64,000 nt of DNA from Selenomonas sp. (GTDB lineage Bacteria > Bacillota > Negativicutes > Selenomonadales > Selenomonadaceae): contig NZ_JALFCU010000080.1 in assembly GCF_022771645.1 (NCBI RefSeq), positions 33,496 through 97,495 of the forward strand, written 5' to 3'. Shown one piece after another: positions 28,538 through 37,915 of the stretch. Positions within the stretch are counted from its first letter, which is position 1; every line of letters begins with the position of its first letter. Made by a program: the position numbers and the translations under genes. Under the pieces are notes generated by a model, which saw only the letters and a list, made by a program, of their open reading frames with translations, ran no database searches and was not told the origin of the DNA.

Positions 28538-29806
28538 TCATCCTTCCACTTCGATGCCATAGCTCCCGCAGAGGCGCGCGAGGCCGGCGGCGTAGCCCGC
28601 GCCGACGAAATGCACTTTCCACGCGTCGTTCCTGCGGTAGATGTCGAGCGCGACGACGACCTTCTCGACCGTGAGGCCCGCGAGCGGGAACACAGCCTCC
28701 TGCCCTGCGCCCGTCACGCGCACAACCGGCGCGCGCACGGAGGAGAACGGCGGCGCGCCGTCCTCATCGTAAATGGCATAGCTGACGATGACGTGCGCGA
28801 CATCGGCAGGGACCTTCGACAGCGTGATCTGCACGAGGTCTGGGCTGCCCGGCTGCTCCGTGAGTGCGACGGCCTCGCCGTCGCGGTGGCCGAAGAAAAA
28901 GAGGTCGTCGTCGCTCCGCGCCCGGTTATCCGCACCGAGCGTGAACACGTACGCGTCGATGTCCATGCCGCCCGGGCGGCCGCCATCCTCATAGCGGACG
29001 GCCAACACGTCGTCCTGCACGGGGACGCGCTGGCCGTGGACGGCGGTGAGGACGACAGAGCCACACGAGGAGGACTGAGAGGACGGGGCGCTTGCAGCCC
29101 TGCCATCCGAGGAACGTGATGCATTGCGATCCGGGCGAGGCGATGCGTCGCGGTTCTCTGGCGGCCGGCCATTGTTTCCCGGCAACGTATCGCAGCTGGC
29201 CGGCATCTGGTCGCAGCGGCGCGCTGCGCCTTTGACCGCACGGCCGCTGACGTAGATGCGACGCACGAGGCCGCCCGTCGTCAGCAGGAGGTCGCCGTAG
29301 AGCGTCGTGCCAGCGCGCATGCCGTCGATGGTCAGGCGGATGCCCGGATGCCCTGCTACAAGGTGTGCGGGCTCGGCGCGCACGCCGTCCATATGGCACG
29401 CGAGCTCCGCATCCTCCGGCAGCGCGAGCGGCACGCAGGCGACGTTCGTCTCGTCCGGCGCGAAGTCGCCGAGCGCGGCGCCGCTCGGCAGATGCCAGTC
29501 CTCCGCGACACCCGGGACGCCCATGACGCCGCCATGTACCTCGACGTTCTCGAACGTGACGGCGTGGCCGCCGCCCGCGATGGCGACGTCCTGCACGGGG
29601 TCGCCGACGACCTCGACGCGCAGGTTGCGGATGACCGCACCGTCCGCCGCGAGGACGAGCGCCGGCCCCTTCGTCACCCAGAGCGTCGCGCCGTGCCCAT
29701 CGAACGTGCCGCCGTGACGCACCGTGACCGGCCCTTCATACTCGCCGGGCGCTGCCTCCGCCGGTCCTTTCGCCATCCGGTCGAGGATTTTCTGCAAGCT
29801 CTCCAT
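28538..29806 (-). CDS. Beta-helix-like domain fused to a TerD domain
   Basis: 422 residues. The N-terminal ~190 residues look like a short right-handed beta-helix (TFDGHGATLWVTKGPALVL, GAVIRNLRVEVVGDP, GHAVTFENVEVHGG rungs). A low-complexity Ser/Arg linker (~225-270) follows. The C-terminal ~165 residues form a TerD domain with DIDAYVFTLGADNRARSDDD, FFGHRDGEAVAL, VQITLSKVPADVAHVIV and FVGAGYAAGLARLCGSYG. The GDGDDE acidic loop of ordinary TerD proteins is not kept (PGSPDLVQ), so Ca binding may be altered. Start at 29806 has GGAG 5 nt upstream. It is behind an internal terminator in the Ter operon. Confidence 0.82.
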   Translation of the reverse strand: MESLQKILDRMAKGPAEAAPGEYEGPVTVRHGGTFDGHGATLWVTKGPALVLAADGAVIRNLRVEVVGDPVQDVAIAGGGHAVTFENVEVHGGVMGVPGVAEDWHLPSGAALGDFAPDETNVACVPLALPEDAELACHMDGVRAEPAHLVAGHPGIRLTIDGMRAGTTLYGDLLLTTGGLVRRIYVSGRAVKGAARRCDQMPASCDTLPGNNGRPPENRDASPRPDRNASRSSDGRAASAPSSQSSSCGSVVLTAVHGQRVPVQDDVLAVRYEDGGRPGGMDIDAYVFTLGADNRARSDDDLFFFGHRDGEAVALTEQPGSPDLVQITLSKVPADVAHVIVSYAIYDEDGAPPFSSVRAPVVRVTGAGQEAVFPLAGLTVEKVVVALDIYRRNDAWKVHFVGAGYAAGLARLCGSYGIEVEG

Positions 29807-29830
29807 CCGTACTCCGTGCCTCCCGCAACT

Positions 29831-29865
29831 GAAAAAAGAGAAAGGGCAGCGCGCTGCCCTTTCTC
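29831..29865 (-). terminator. Internal terminator within the Ter operon
   Basis: Minus-strand stem GAAAGGGCAGC/GCTGCCCTTTC followed by TCTTTTTTC, between the third TerD gene (stop 29886) and the beta-helix/TerD gene. It should separate the abundant structural TerD part from lower expression of the metabolite module. Confidence 0.85.
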
Positions 29866-29885
29866 CGCATACATCGAAAACCTTG

Positions 29886-30470
29886 TTACACGTTGACGCC
29901 ATAGGCGCGGCAGAGGGCTGCGAGGCCGCCTTGGTAGCCGGCGCCGACCGCATTGAACTTCCACTCGCCGTTCCGGCGGTAGATCTCGCAGACGACGAGC
30001 GCCGTCTCGACGGAGAACTCCTCCATCAAGTCGAAGCGCAGCACCTCCGTGCCCTTCGTATCGTCCGCGCTCGCGATGCGCGCGACGCGCACATAGGCGT
30101 TCGAGACCTGGCCGAAGTTCTGCTTGCGCGCCTCGGCGTCGTAGATCGTGACCGTGATCGCAATCTTGTCGATGTCCGGCGGGACCTTGCTGAAGTCGAT
30201 GATGATGACCTCGTCATCGCCGTCGCCCTCGCCCGTCAGATTGTCGCCCGTGTGGTGGACGCTGCCGTCCGTGCTGTCGAGGTTGCCGTAGAAGATGAAG
30301 TCCTCATCCTTGCGCACCTTGCCGTTCGGGCCGAGCAGGAATGCCGACGCATCGAGGTCGAAATCCGCACCGCCGTCATACTGGTTGACATCCCAGCCGA
30401 GGCCGACGAGCGCCATCTTCATGCCCTTGTCGAGGCTGACGCGCTGGCCCTTGCTCAAATTGACTGCCAT
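29886..30470 (-). CDS. TerD-family stress protein (1)
   Basis: 194 residues, a single TerD domain: [38 protein letters not shown], the Ca-binding acidic loop [20 protein letters not shown], and the C-terminal [19 protein letters not shown]. TerD proteins bind Ca2+ and form cytoplasmic assemblies in tellurite, oxidative and phage-stress resistance. It is nearly as similar to the protein at 31802 as paralogues can be, so it is a tandem duplication. Confidence 0.93.
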   Translation of the reverse strand: MAVNLSKGQRVSLDKGMKMALVGLGWDVNQYDGGADFDLDASAFLLGPNGKVRKDEDFIFYGNLDSTDGSVHHTGDNLTGEGDGDDEVIIIDFSKVPPDIDKIAITVTIYDAEARKQNFGQVSNAYVRVARIASADDTKGTEVLRFDLMEEFSVETALVVCEIYRRNGEWKFNAVGAGYQGGLAALCRAYGVNV

Positions 30471-30492
30471 GAAATATCCTCCTATTCCGCTC

Positions 30493-31104
30493 TCAAGCGA
30501 AGCGTTTCACGATATCGTCGAGGCCGTCGTCCTGCGTCGCCTCGCCGATCGCGTTGAACTTCCATTCGCCGCCCCGGCGGTAAATCTCGCCGCAGATGAG
30601 CGCCGTCTTGCCATTGCACTGCGCATTCTCCGAAAGGTCGTAGCGGCAGTGCACTTGGTTCGTGTCGCTGTCGACGATGCGGATGTACGCGTTCTGGATC
30701 TTGCCGAAATCCTGCTTACGCTTCTTCGCGTGATAGATGGTCACGACGAAGATGAGCTTGTCATACTCCGCCGGCACGCGGTCGAGGTCGACGAAGACCT
30801 GCTCGTCATCGCCGTCGCCCTCGCCCGTCAGGTTGTCGCCCGCGTGCTGCACGGCGCCGGACGCGTGCTTGAGGTTGCCGTAGTAGACGAGGTCGTCGAC
30901 CGTGCGGATGCGGCCGTCCTTGCAGAGCAGCACGGACGCGTCGCAATCGATGTCGTCGCCGCCCCCGCCGAAGATGGACGAGAGGAAGCCGCCCGACGAC
31001 GTCTTTTCCACCGGATCCCAGCCGAGGCCGACGAGGATGTGGCGGAGCGAGCCGCCGCCCTCCTTGCGGAGACTGACTTTCTGTCCCTTTTGCAGATTGA
31101 CCAT
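30493..31104 (-). CDS. TerD-family stress protein with Gly-rich insert (2)
   Basis: 203 residues. TerD domain with the acidic loop [20 protein letters not shown] and [10 protein letters not shown]. Unlike the other single TerD proteins it carries an insert near residues 36-52 containing [16 protein letters not shown]; almost the same insert occurs in the second half of the TerA-like protein at 32474. Lies between the AIM24 gene and TerD (1). Confidence 0.92.
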   Translation of the reverse strand: MVNLQKGQKVSLRKEGGGSLRHILVGLGWDPVEKTSSGGFLSSIFGGGGDDIDCDASVLLCKDGRIRTVDDLVYYGNLKHASGAVQHAGDNLTGEGDGDDEQVFVDLDRVPAEYDKLIFVVTIYHAKKRKQDFGKIQNAYIRIVDSDTNQVHCRYDLSENAQCNGKTALICGEIYRRGGEWKFNAIGEATQDDGLDDIVKRFA

Positions 31105-31116
31105 ATGGTATCCTCC

Positions 31117-31800
31117 TTAGTTCGATGGCGGCATCAGCGAGCGGACCCAGCTCTCAAAAGCGTCCGGGTTGCGCGTCTGGATCAGCACGACGCCCGGCCC
31201 CTTGAAGCGGCAGACGAGCCCTTCGCCCGACGTGATGCTCGAGAACCAGCCGCTCGACGCCTTCTCGATCTTGTACTCCATATAATCGGGCCACGCGACG
31301 AGGTGGCCGTTGTCGATGACGACTTCCTCACCGGCCGCGAGGTTGATCGGGTGGATGACGCCATAGCTGCTGACGAACGCCTTGCCGCGCCCGTTGAGCT
31401 TCACGAGGAAGAAGCCTTCCCCGGAAAAGAAGCCTTTCGAGAGGCCTTGCACATGCGTGTCGACCGCGATGCTCTCCTCCGCTGCGAGGAAGCCGCCCTG
31501 CTCGACGATGAGCCCGTACGAGCCGTCGAGGTCGACATCGAGGATGCCGCCCGGCAACGCGTGCGCGAACAGCACGTCGCCATCGCCGCGCGACGCGACG
31601 AGGCGCTGCATGAAAAAACTCTCGCCGGACAGGAACTTCCGCGCGAGGCCGCCAAGCAGGCTGCCTTCACGTTTGCCCTCGACGTCGATCGTCGGCGACA
31701 TCGCGATCATCGCGTCCGATTCCGCCTTGATCGCCTCGCCGCGATGCAGATGCATCGAGACGATGGGGAACGCCTCGGGGTAAAGGATCTTGTACTCCAT
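31117..31800 (-). CDS. AIM24-family (TIGR00266-like) protein
   Basis: 227 residues, all-beta. It has repeated glycine-rich turns: SLLGGLARKFLSGESFFMQ, FSGEGFFLVKLNGRGKAFV and SSITSGEGLVCRFKGPGVVL, as in the tryptophan RNA-binding-attenuator-like AIM24 family. These are regular members of Ter clusters, with no known activity. One nt separates its start from the stop of TerD (3). Confidence 0.88.
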   Translation of the reverse strand: MEYKILYPEAFPIVSMHLHRGEAIKAESDAMIAMSPTIDVEGKREGSLLGGLARKFLSGESFFMQRLVASRGDGDVLFAHALPGGILDVDLDGSYGLIVEQGGFLAAEESIAVDTHVQGLSKGFFSGEGFFLVKLNGRGKAFVSSYGVIHPINLAAGEEVVIDNGHLVAWPDYMEYKIEKASSGWFSSITSGEGLVCRFKGPGVVLIQTRNPDAFESWVRSLMPPSN

Positions 31801-31801
31801 A

Positions 31802-32380
31802 TCAGACGTTCACGCCGTAGTTCTTGCCGAGCGCCGCGAGGCCGCCGGAGAAGCCGCTGCCGAGCGCGTTGAACTTCCACTCGCCGCCATGGCGATACAG
31901 CTCGCCGACGATGACGGCCGTCTCGACGGAGAAGTCCTCGCCGAGGTCGAAGCGGATGAGCTCCTGCCCTTTCGCCTCGTCGACGACGCGGATGTAGGCG
32001 TTCGAGACCTGGCCGAAGTTCTGCTTACGCGCCTCGGCGTCGTAGATCGTGACCGTGAAGTCGATCTTGTCGATGTTCGCCGGGACTTTCGAGAGGTCCA
32101 CTTTGATCTGCTCGTCATCGCCGTCGCCTTCGCCCGTCAGGTTGTCGCCCATGTGCTCGACGGAGCCCGACGCATGCTTGAGGTTGTTGAAGAACACGAA
32201 GTCCGCGTCGCTCGTGACCTTGCCGTTCGCGTCCAAGAGGAACGCCGCTGCGTCGAGGTCGAAGTCCGAGCCGCCGTCGTACTTGTTGACGTCCCAGCCG
32301 AGGCCGACGAGCAGCTTGCTGAGTCCCGGGTTGCCTTTCGTGAGATCGACTTTCTGGCCTTTTTTCAGATTGACTGCCAT
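31802..32380 (-). CDS. TerD-family stress protein (3)
   Basis: 192 residues, single TerD domain: [38 protein letters not shown], acidic loop [20 protein letters not shown], end [19 protein letters not shown]. Closest paralogue in the window is TerD (1). Shine-Dalgarno GGGAGGA before the ATG. Confidence 0.94.
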   Translation of the reverse strand: MAVNLKKGQKVDLTKGNPGLSKLLVGLGWDVNKYDGGSDFDLDAAAFLLDANGKVTSDADFVFFNNLKHASGSVEHMGDNLTGEGDGDDEQIKVDLSKVPANIDKIDFTVTIYDAEARKQNFGQVSNAYIRVVDEAKGQELIRFDLGEDFSVETAVIVGELYRHGGEWKFNALGSGFSGGLAALGKNYGVNV

Positions 32381-32473
32381 GATGGAAATCCTCCCTTTTC
32401 AAAAATCAGAAAACGCTTCTATGCAGAACAGGCGGCAGAAATGCACACCTGTCGATGCCTTGAACACACAGGA

Positions 32474-33739
32474 TCAGTCTTTCGAGCCCGCGACCCAGCG
32501 CAAGCCCCAATGGAACGCCGCGTCCATCTTTTCGTGCCCTCCGAAGAAGCGCACGATCTTCTCGACGCTGAAGTTGTCGCCGCCGACGTTCTCGAGGAGC
32601 GCGATGGCGCACATGCGGTCGGATGAGCCGTACTCATCCATGCGCACGATGATGTCCGGGCTGCCCGGGCACTTCACCGTCACGACGCCGTCGGCCTGCT
32701 GCCAGTTCGCGACGCCTTCGTAGATGAACGTGTAGACGAGGATGCGACGGATCTCCGACGCCTGCCGGCCATTGACGCGCAGCGTCTCGCCGCCCGCGCT
32801 CGCGCCCGTGCGGTCGTCGCCGTCCAGCGCGATGTACGGCGGCGCGTCGAGGCTGCCGAACGCGTTGCCGAGCGCCTGCACCGCGCCTTTCCGGCCGTCC
32901 TTGAGCTCGAACAGGCAGCCGAGGTCGAGGTCGATGGCGCCGCTGCCACCGCCGCCGAAAATCGACGAGAGGAAGCCGCCGGAGCTCTGCCCGCTCCCCT
33001 GATGCCAGTTGAGGTTGATGACGATCTCGCCGAGCTTTGCGCCCTGGCGCTTGACGAGGCTGACTTTCTGCCCTTTGCGGAGCTCGACCTTCTTCGGCTG
33101 CGGCGCGGGCTGCGGCGCGGGCGTCGGGCGCGGCGGTGCCGGCTGCGGTTTTGGCGCGGGCGCGGGGCGTCCGCCGCCCTGGCTGCCCGAGACCGTGAGA
33201 CCAAAGCTCTTGCACAGCGCCTCGAGGCCGCCGCGGTAGCCGTTGCCGATGGCATTGAATTTCCAGTTCCCTTTGTAGCGGTAGACTTCGCCGACGACGA
33301 TGGCCGTCTCGCCCTGGAGGCCGCCGTCCACATCGTAGCGCGCGAGCTCCTCACCCGTGTCCTCGTCGCTCACGCGCAGGTAGATGCCCTGCACCTGCCC
33401 GAACTGCTGACGGCGCGTCTCGGGGTCGTAGATGGTCGCCGTGAACGCGATGCGTTCCGTGGCGGCCGGCACGGCCGGGAGGTCGATGAGCACCTGCGCG
33501 GCATCGCCGCCCGCAGGATTTGTTGCGGCTTCGACGCTGCCCGTGATGTGACGCGGGTTGCCGTAGAAGATGAAGTCGCTGTCGCCGGCCGCCTTGCCGT
33601 CCGCGCCGAGCAGGAACGCCGCCGCGTCGATGTCATAGCCCTGCGGCGCGCGCCAGCCGAGGCCGATGACGAGGTGCCGGAGGCCCGGGCGCGTTTTCGT
33701 GAGGTCGGCCTTGCCGCCCTTGCGGAGTGCCATGCCCAT
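32474..33739 (-). CDS. TerA-like protein with two TerD-type domains
   Basis: 421 residues. First TerD domain (1-~185): LVIGLGWRAPQGYDIDAAAF, FYGNPRHITGSV, WKFNAIGNGYRGGLEALCKS; its Ca loop is degenerate (NPAGGDAAQVLID). A Pro/Ala/Lys-rich linker (~188-220) follows. The second, more divergent domain (~221-421) contains the [14 protein letters not shown] insert, VYTFIYEGVANWQQADG and NFSVEKIVRFFGGHEKMDA. This tandem layout is that of TerA. It follows the P-type ATPase gene by one nt. Confidence 0.88.
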   Translation of the reverse strand: MGMALRKGGKADLTKTRPGLRHLVIGLGWRAPQGYDIDAAAFLLGADGKAAGDSDFIFYGNPRHITGSVEAATNPAGGDAAQVLIDLPAVPAATERIAFTATIYDPETRRQQFGQVQGIYLRVSDEDTGEELARYDVDGGLQGETAIVVGEVYRYKGNWKFNAIGNGYRGGLEALCKSFGLTVSGSQGGGRPAPAPKPQPAPPRPTPAPQPAPQPKKVELRKGQKVSLVKRQGAKLGEIVINLNWHQGSGQSSGGFLSSIFGGGGSGAIDLDLGCLFELKDGRKGAVQALGNAFGSLDAPPYIALDGDDRTGASAGGETLRVNGRQASEIRRILVYTFIYEGVANWQQADGVVTVKCPGSPDIIVRMDEYGSSDRMCAIALLENVGGDNFSVEKIVRFFGGHEKMDAAFHWGLRWVAGSKD

Positions 33740-33740
33740 A

Positions 33741-36380
33741 TCATTCGCCGCCTTTCACGAGCATCTTGCGCACGAGATCCACGGGGATGACGGAGAACGC
33801 CAAGAGGAGCACGAAGCCCCACTCGCCCGCTGTCAATCCGTAGCAGCGCAGCACGGCGCCGCCGAGGTAGACCATGAGCACCTGCACGACGGCGATGATG
33901 CCCATGACGCGCAAGAATCCCTGGTTCTGCGTGATGTTGTCGAAGAGGTTCTTCTGCTCCGTGCGCGCGTTGAACGCGTTGAAGACGGAGAAGAAAATGA
34001 AGAACGCGAAATAGCCCGTCATGAGGTATCTGCCCTCGGGGTCGGCGCGGAACGCGTCCGCCGCAATCGGGCAGAGGATGAAGAACATGCTGAGGCAGAA
34101 CGACCAGACGGCGCCTGTGCCGATGGACGTCGCCATGTAGCGGCTGATGATGTTCTCGTCGCGGCGTTTCGGCTTTTCCTGCATGTAGCGCTGGAGCGCC
34201 GGCTCGCCGCCGAACGCGAGGGCCGCGAGCGTGTCCATGACGAGGTTGACCCAGAGGATCTGCGTGATGGTCAGCGGATTGTCATGGCCGAGGAGCGGCA
34301 GCACGAACGAGATCATGACGGCGCCGACGTTGATCGTCAGCTGGAAGATGATGAACTTGCGGATGCTGTTGAAGATCGTGCGGCCGTAGAGGATGGCGCG
34401 CTCGATGGAGTGGAAGTTGTCGTCGAGGATGACGATCTCGCTCGCTTCCTTCGCGACTTCCGTGCCGCCGCCCATGGCGAAGCCGACGTCGGCGGCCTTC
34501 AGCGCCGGGCTGTCATTGACGCCGTCGCCCGTCATGCCGACGACGAGGTTCATGGACTGCGCGATGCGCACGAGGCGGCTCTTGTCGGACGGCAACGCGC
34601 GCGCGACGACGCGCAGGTGCGGCAGCTTCGCCTTCACCTCGTCGTCGCTGAGCGCGGCGAGCTCGTCCGACGTCATGGCGATGTCCGTCTCGTTTTGCAG
34701 CAGGCCGGCTTCGCGCGCGATGGCGGCCGCCGTGTTCAGACGGTCGCCCGTGATCATGACGACCTGCACGCCCGCCTCGTGCACCTGGCGGATGGCGCCC
34801 ACAGACTCGGGGCGCACTTCGTCGCGGATGCCGACGGCGCCGACAAACGTCAGCCCCGTCTCCGGGAGTTCCTGCGGCAGCTTGCCGTCGCAGACGGCGA
34901 GCGCGAGCACGCGGATGGCGCGGCCGGCGAGCTCGTCGATGCGCGCGTCGATGGCTTTCGATTTTTCTTCCGTGAGCGGCTGGCGGCTGCCGTCGGCGTC
35001 GATGTACGACGTGCAGCGGCCGAGGAGCTTCTCCGGCGCGCCCTTGACGAGCGTCCCGTCAAAAGGCCCCGTGATTTCCGCCAGCGAGTACTTGTTGCGG
35101 CTGTTGAACGGCAGGCTGTCGACGACGGTCGCGTCTTCTCCGGCCTGCGAATCCTTGATGTAGTCAAAGAGCGCGCGCTCCGTCATGTTGCCGCCGACGG
35201 CGACGCCGTCCGTGACGACGGCGCTCGTGTTGTAGCGCACGACGAGGTCCGTCCAGCGCGCGAGGCCTTTGGGGAGCTCCGCGAATGCCGCGTGCTGCGC
35301 GCCCGTGCCGTCGACGAATGCGACGGCTTCGAGCTGGCCTTTCGTGATCGTGCCGGTCTTGTCGCTGAACAGGAGGTTCAGGCTGCCGGCCGTCTCGATG
35401 CCCGAGACCTTGCGCACGAGGACGTTATCTTTCAGCATCTTGCCCATGTTCTGCGCCGAGACGATGGCAATCATGAGCGGCAGGCCTTCCGGCACGGCCA
35501 TGACGATGATGATGACGGCAAGGATGACGGCGTCGACGAGGTTGCTGCCGACGGCCATGAGGTTGCCGCAGTACGCGGCGATGGCCGCGCCGTCGAAGCC
35601 GTTCGCGATGACGATGCGGTCGAACATGTACGCGAGCGCGATGGCGACGCCGCCGATGTAGCCGAACTTGCTGATGTCGCCCGCGAGCTTGCTGAGCTTG
35701 ATTTTGAGCGGCGTGTCGCGGTCCTCGCCGCCCTGCAGCTCGCTCGCGATGCCGCCGTAGACCGTCTGGTCGCCGACGGTCTTCACGACCATGATGGCGT
35801 TGCCGTCGCAGACGACGGAGCCGCGGAAAATCTTGTGCGCGTCGAGGAAGTCGCGGCTCTCGGCGCTCGCGCGGTCATCCGCGGCCGTCGGCGTCTTTTC
35901 CGCTTCCTTCGCCTCGCCGTTCAAGACGGACTGGTCGACGCGGATCGTGCCATCGACGAGGATGCCGTCCGCCGGCACCTTGTCGCCCGTCTGCACGAGG
36001 ACGTAGTCGCCGACGACGATGTCGTCGATGGGGATCTCCTGGAGCTTGCTGTCGCGGTAGACCTTGCAGCGGATCATCGACGCCTCTTCCTGCAGCTTGC
36101 GGAATGCCGTCTCGTTCTGGTACTCGGAGTACGTCGAGACGAACGTCGCGAGGATGACAGCGATGGCGATGCCGACGGCCTCGTACCACTCCGTCTGCCC
36201 CATGAGGACGAAGATGACGTCGATGATGAGCGCGACGCAGAGGATCTTGATGATCGGGTCGTCAAAATTCCCCTTGAACTTCTCCCAGAACGTCTCGGAC
36301 GCCTGCTCTGTGAGGGCGTTCGAGCCGTGCTGCTCGCGCGACGCGCGCGCTTCGGCTTCCGTCAATCCCTTGATTTCCAT
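33741..36380 (-). CDS. Calcium-transporting P-type (PMCA/SERCA-like) ATPase
   Basis: 879 residues. N-terminal cation-ATPase domain (MEIKGLTEAEARASREQHGS), TM pairs, phosphorylation site LLFSDKTGTITKGQ, hinge MTGDGVNDSPALKAADVGFA, Ca-site-like VPEGLPLMIAIV in TM4 and NLVMDTLAALAFG in TM6, then four C-terminal spans. P2B-type Ca2+ pumps occur in Ter operons and would control the Ca2+ seen by TerD proteins (inference). Located between the kinase and TerA-like genes. Confidence 0.94.
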   Translation of the reverse strand: MEIKGLTEAEARASREQHGSNALTEQASETFWEKFKGNFDDPIIKILCVALIIDVIFVLMGQTEWYEAVGIAIAVILATFVSTYSEYQNETAFRKLQEEASMIRCKVYRDSKLQEIPIDDIVVGDYVLVQTGDKVPADGILVDGTIRVDQSVLNGEAKEAEKTPTAADDRASAESRDFLDAHKIFRGSVVCDGNAIMVVKTVGDQTVYGGIASELQGGEDRDTPLKIKLSKLAGDISKFGYIGGVAIALAYMFDRIVIANGFDGAAIAAYCGNLMAVGSNLVDAVILAVIIIVMAVPEGLPLMIAIVSAQNMGKMLKDNVLVRKVSGIETAGSLNLLFSDKTGTITKGQLEAVAFVDGTGAQHAAFAELPKGLARWTDLVVRYNTSAVVTDGVAVGGNMTERALFDYIKDSQAGEDATVVDSLPFNSRNKYSLAEITGPFDGTLVKGAPEKLLGRCTSYIDADGSRQPLTEEKSKAIDARIDELAGRAIRVLALAVCDGKLPQELPETGLTFVGAVGIRDEVRPESVGAIRQVHEAGVQVVMITGDRLNTAAAIAREAGLLQNETDIAMTSDELAALSDDEVKAKLPHLRVVARALPSDKSRLVRIAQSMNLVVGMTGDGVNDSPALKAADVGFAMGGGTEVAKEASEIVILDDNFHSIERAILYGRTIFNSIRKFIIFQLTINVGAVMISFVLPLLGHDNPLTITQILWVNLVMDTLAALAFGGEPALQRYMQEKPKRRDENIISRYMATSIGTGAVWSFCLSMFFILCPIAADAFRADPEGRYLMTGYFAFFIFFSVFNAFNARTEQKNLFDNITQNQGFLRVMGIIAVVQVLMVYLGGAVLRCYGLTAGEWGFVLLLAFSVIPVDLVRKMLVKGGE

Positions 36381-36421
36381 AGGCTGCTCCTCTCTTTTTC
36401 AAAAACTCTCCTATTCGATGC

Positions 36422-37915
36422 TCAGTCCATGGCCTCGAACACGACGCCGTCCGCGTCCTCCGTCGTGAGGAACGCGCGGCCGGGCTCGAGGCGCACGGCC
36501 TGCCCCGGCGGCACGAGCCGCCCGCCCGGCGAGCGCATGCCCGCGAGCGACCGGTTCACGAGATACCATGCGCCGCCCTGGTGCGACACGTAGGCCATCA
36601 TCGAGCGGTCCTGCACCTTCTCGTCCGGGAACACGCCCGCGTGGAAATGCCACGCGAAGAACGGCATGCCGTCGTAGACGTTGATGACCTGCCGCGTAAT
36701 CCACTGCCCGCGCCGCCCGTTCATCCGCTGGCGGATGCGCAGGTGCAGCACGTCGCGCCGGTCGATGCGCGTCCCGCAGAACGGGCAGACGGGCTCGCTG
36801 CCATACGGCAGCGGGAACCAATGCGCCGGGCAGGCGGGATTCGCGCACGGCTCGAGGATGTCCCAAGCGTGGACAAGCGCCTTTTCCCACTCCATGGCCG
36901 ACGGCCGCTCGCTGGGGTTGTGCAGCCCGTCGCAAAACGCGCGCAAGAACAGCTGCTCGAGCTCCGGCCCGAGGTCGTGGATCGTGACGGCGAGGTCTTT
37001 CGGTCGGTTCGATGGGTCCTTCGGGTCCTCGATAAACGTCGCCTGCGGGCCGTACATGAGGAAGTCGTCTTCCTCCGGCGAGGCCGTGCTGTAGACTTTT
37101 GGCCCCTCGAGCGGATGACGGTGCAGCAGATATTGGTAGATGAGCACGGCCATGGCGAAGAGATCCGTGCGAATGCACGGCAGCGCGCGGCCGGGGTCGT
37201 CCATCGGGAGATTCATCGTCTCGAGGACCTCGGGCGCGATGTAGCCCTTCGTGCCCGCGACCTCCGGCGGGAACAACCCCGGCACGACGAGCGAATCGAT
37301 GTCGATGACGACGCAGCGGCCGCCTTTCGGGTCGATGAGCACGTTGTTCTCCGAGAGGTCGGAGTGCGACAGCCCCGCCTGGTGCATGCGGCGCACGGCG
37401 CGCGCCAGCAAAATGGCGATGGAGAGCATCGAGCGGAAATCGCCCTTCTCCTCGTCGCGCAGGTATTTGCTCACGCGTGGCGACGTGAACCAGCGGCTCT
37501 TCTTGTCCTTGCCCTTGAGGTCGAGCGCATCCACCTGCGACGCGTCCGCGTCAAAGAAGAACGCTTTCGGATACGTCGGGCAGACGATGCCGAACTCCGG
37601 CTGCGCGACGAGCGCGTACGGCCAGCAGTAAAGGTCGTCGAAATAGTTCGCCGTCGCCTCTGTGTTGCCGGCCGCGCCGCCCGCCGCCTCCGAGCGCGTC
37701 GGATTGTACGCACCGATGATCTTCTCGAGGCGCTTGTGGAGGTTCTGGTCTTGTGCGTCCTCCGGCTTGTTGAAAAACTGGATGACGTAGGACTTGTCCG
37801 GCGCGAAATACGTGTGCTTCATGCCGCCGCGCGGCGGGTTGTCCGTCACGATGTACGGCAGCACCGTGCCGTCCGTGAGGACGGCCTGCGCCTCTTTTTT
37901 CTTCTTTTTGCTCAT
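36422..37915 (-). CDS. Atypical Ser/Thr-kinase-like protein of the TerY/phosphatase/kinase triad
   Basis: 497 residues. Kinase-like domain (~15-340): catalytic loop SHSDLSENNVLID and IDIDSL in place of DFG, with YIAPEV as the APE motif. The strand normally holding the ATP-binding Lys reads YVIQFF, so that Lys is absent or displaced. A zinc-ribbon-like CPAHW..CPFCGT segment (~355-375) and a beta-rich C-terminal domain follow (FHA-like in appearance, ~390-497). It overlaps the phosphatase gene by 4 nt. Comparative genomics groups vWA, PP2C and kinase as a TerY-P triad. Confidence 0.85.
   Translation of the reverse strand: MSKKKKKEAQAVLTDGTVLPYIVTDNPPRGGMKHTYFAPDKSYVIQFFNKPEDAQDQNLHKRLEKIIGAYNPTRSEAAGGAAGNTEATANYFDDLYCWPYALVAQPEFGIVCPTYPKAFFFDADASQVDALDLKGKDKKSRWFTSPRVSKYLRDEEKGDFRSMLSIAILLARAVRRMHQAGLSHSDLSENNVLIDPKGGRCVVIDIDSLVVPGLFPPEVAGTKGYIAPEVLETMNLPMDDPGRALPCIRTDLFAMAVLIYQYLLHRHPLEGPKVYSTASPEEDDFLMYGPQATFIEDPKDPSNRPKDLAVTIHDLGPELEQLFLRAFCDGLHNPSERPSAMEWEKALVHAWDILEPCANPACPAHWFPLPYGSEPVCPFCGTRIDRRDVLHLRIRQRMNGRRGQWITRQVINVYDGMPFFAWHFHAGVFPDEKVQDRSMMAYVSHQGGAWYLVNRSLAGMRSPGGRLVPPGQAVRLEPGRAFLTTEDADGVVFEAMD

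Noticed and set aside
33666..36593. Plus-strand frame of about 975 codons
   Set aside because: Antisense to the P-type ATPase, whose motifs are complete on the other strand.
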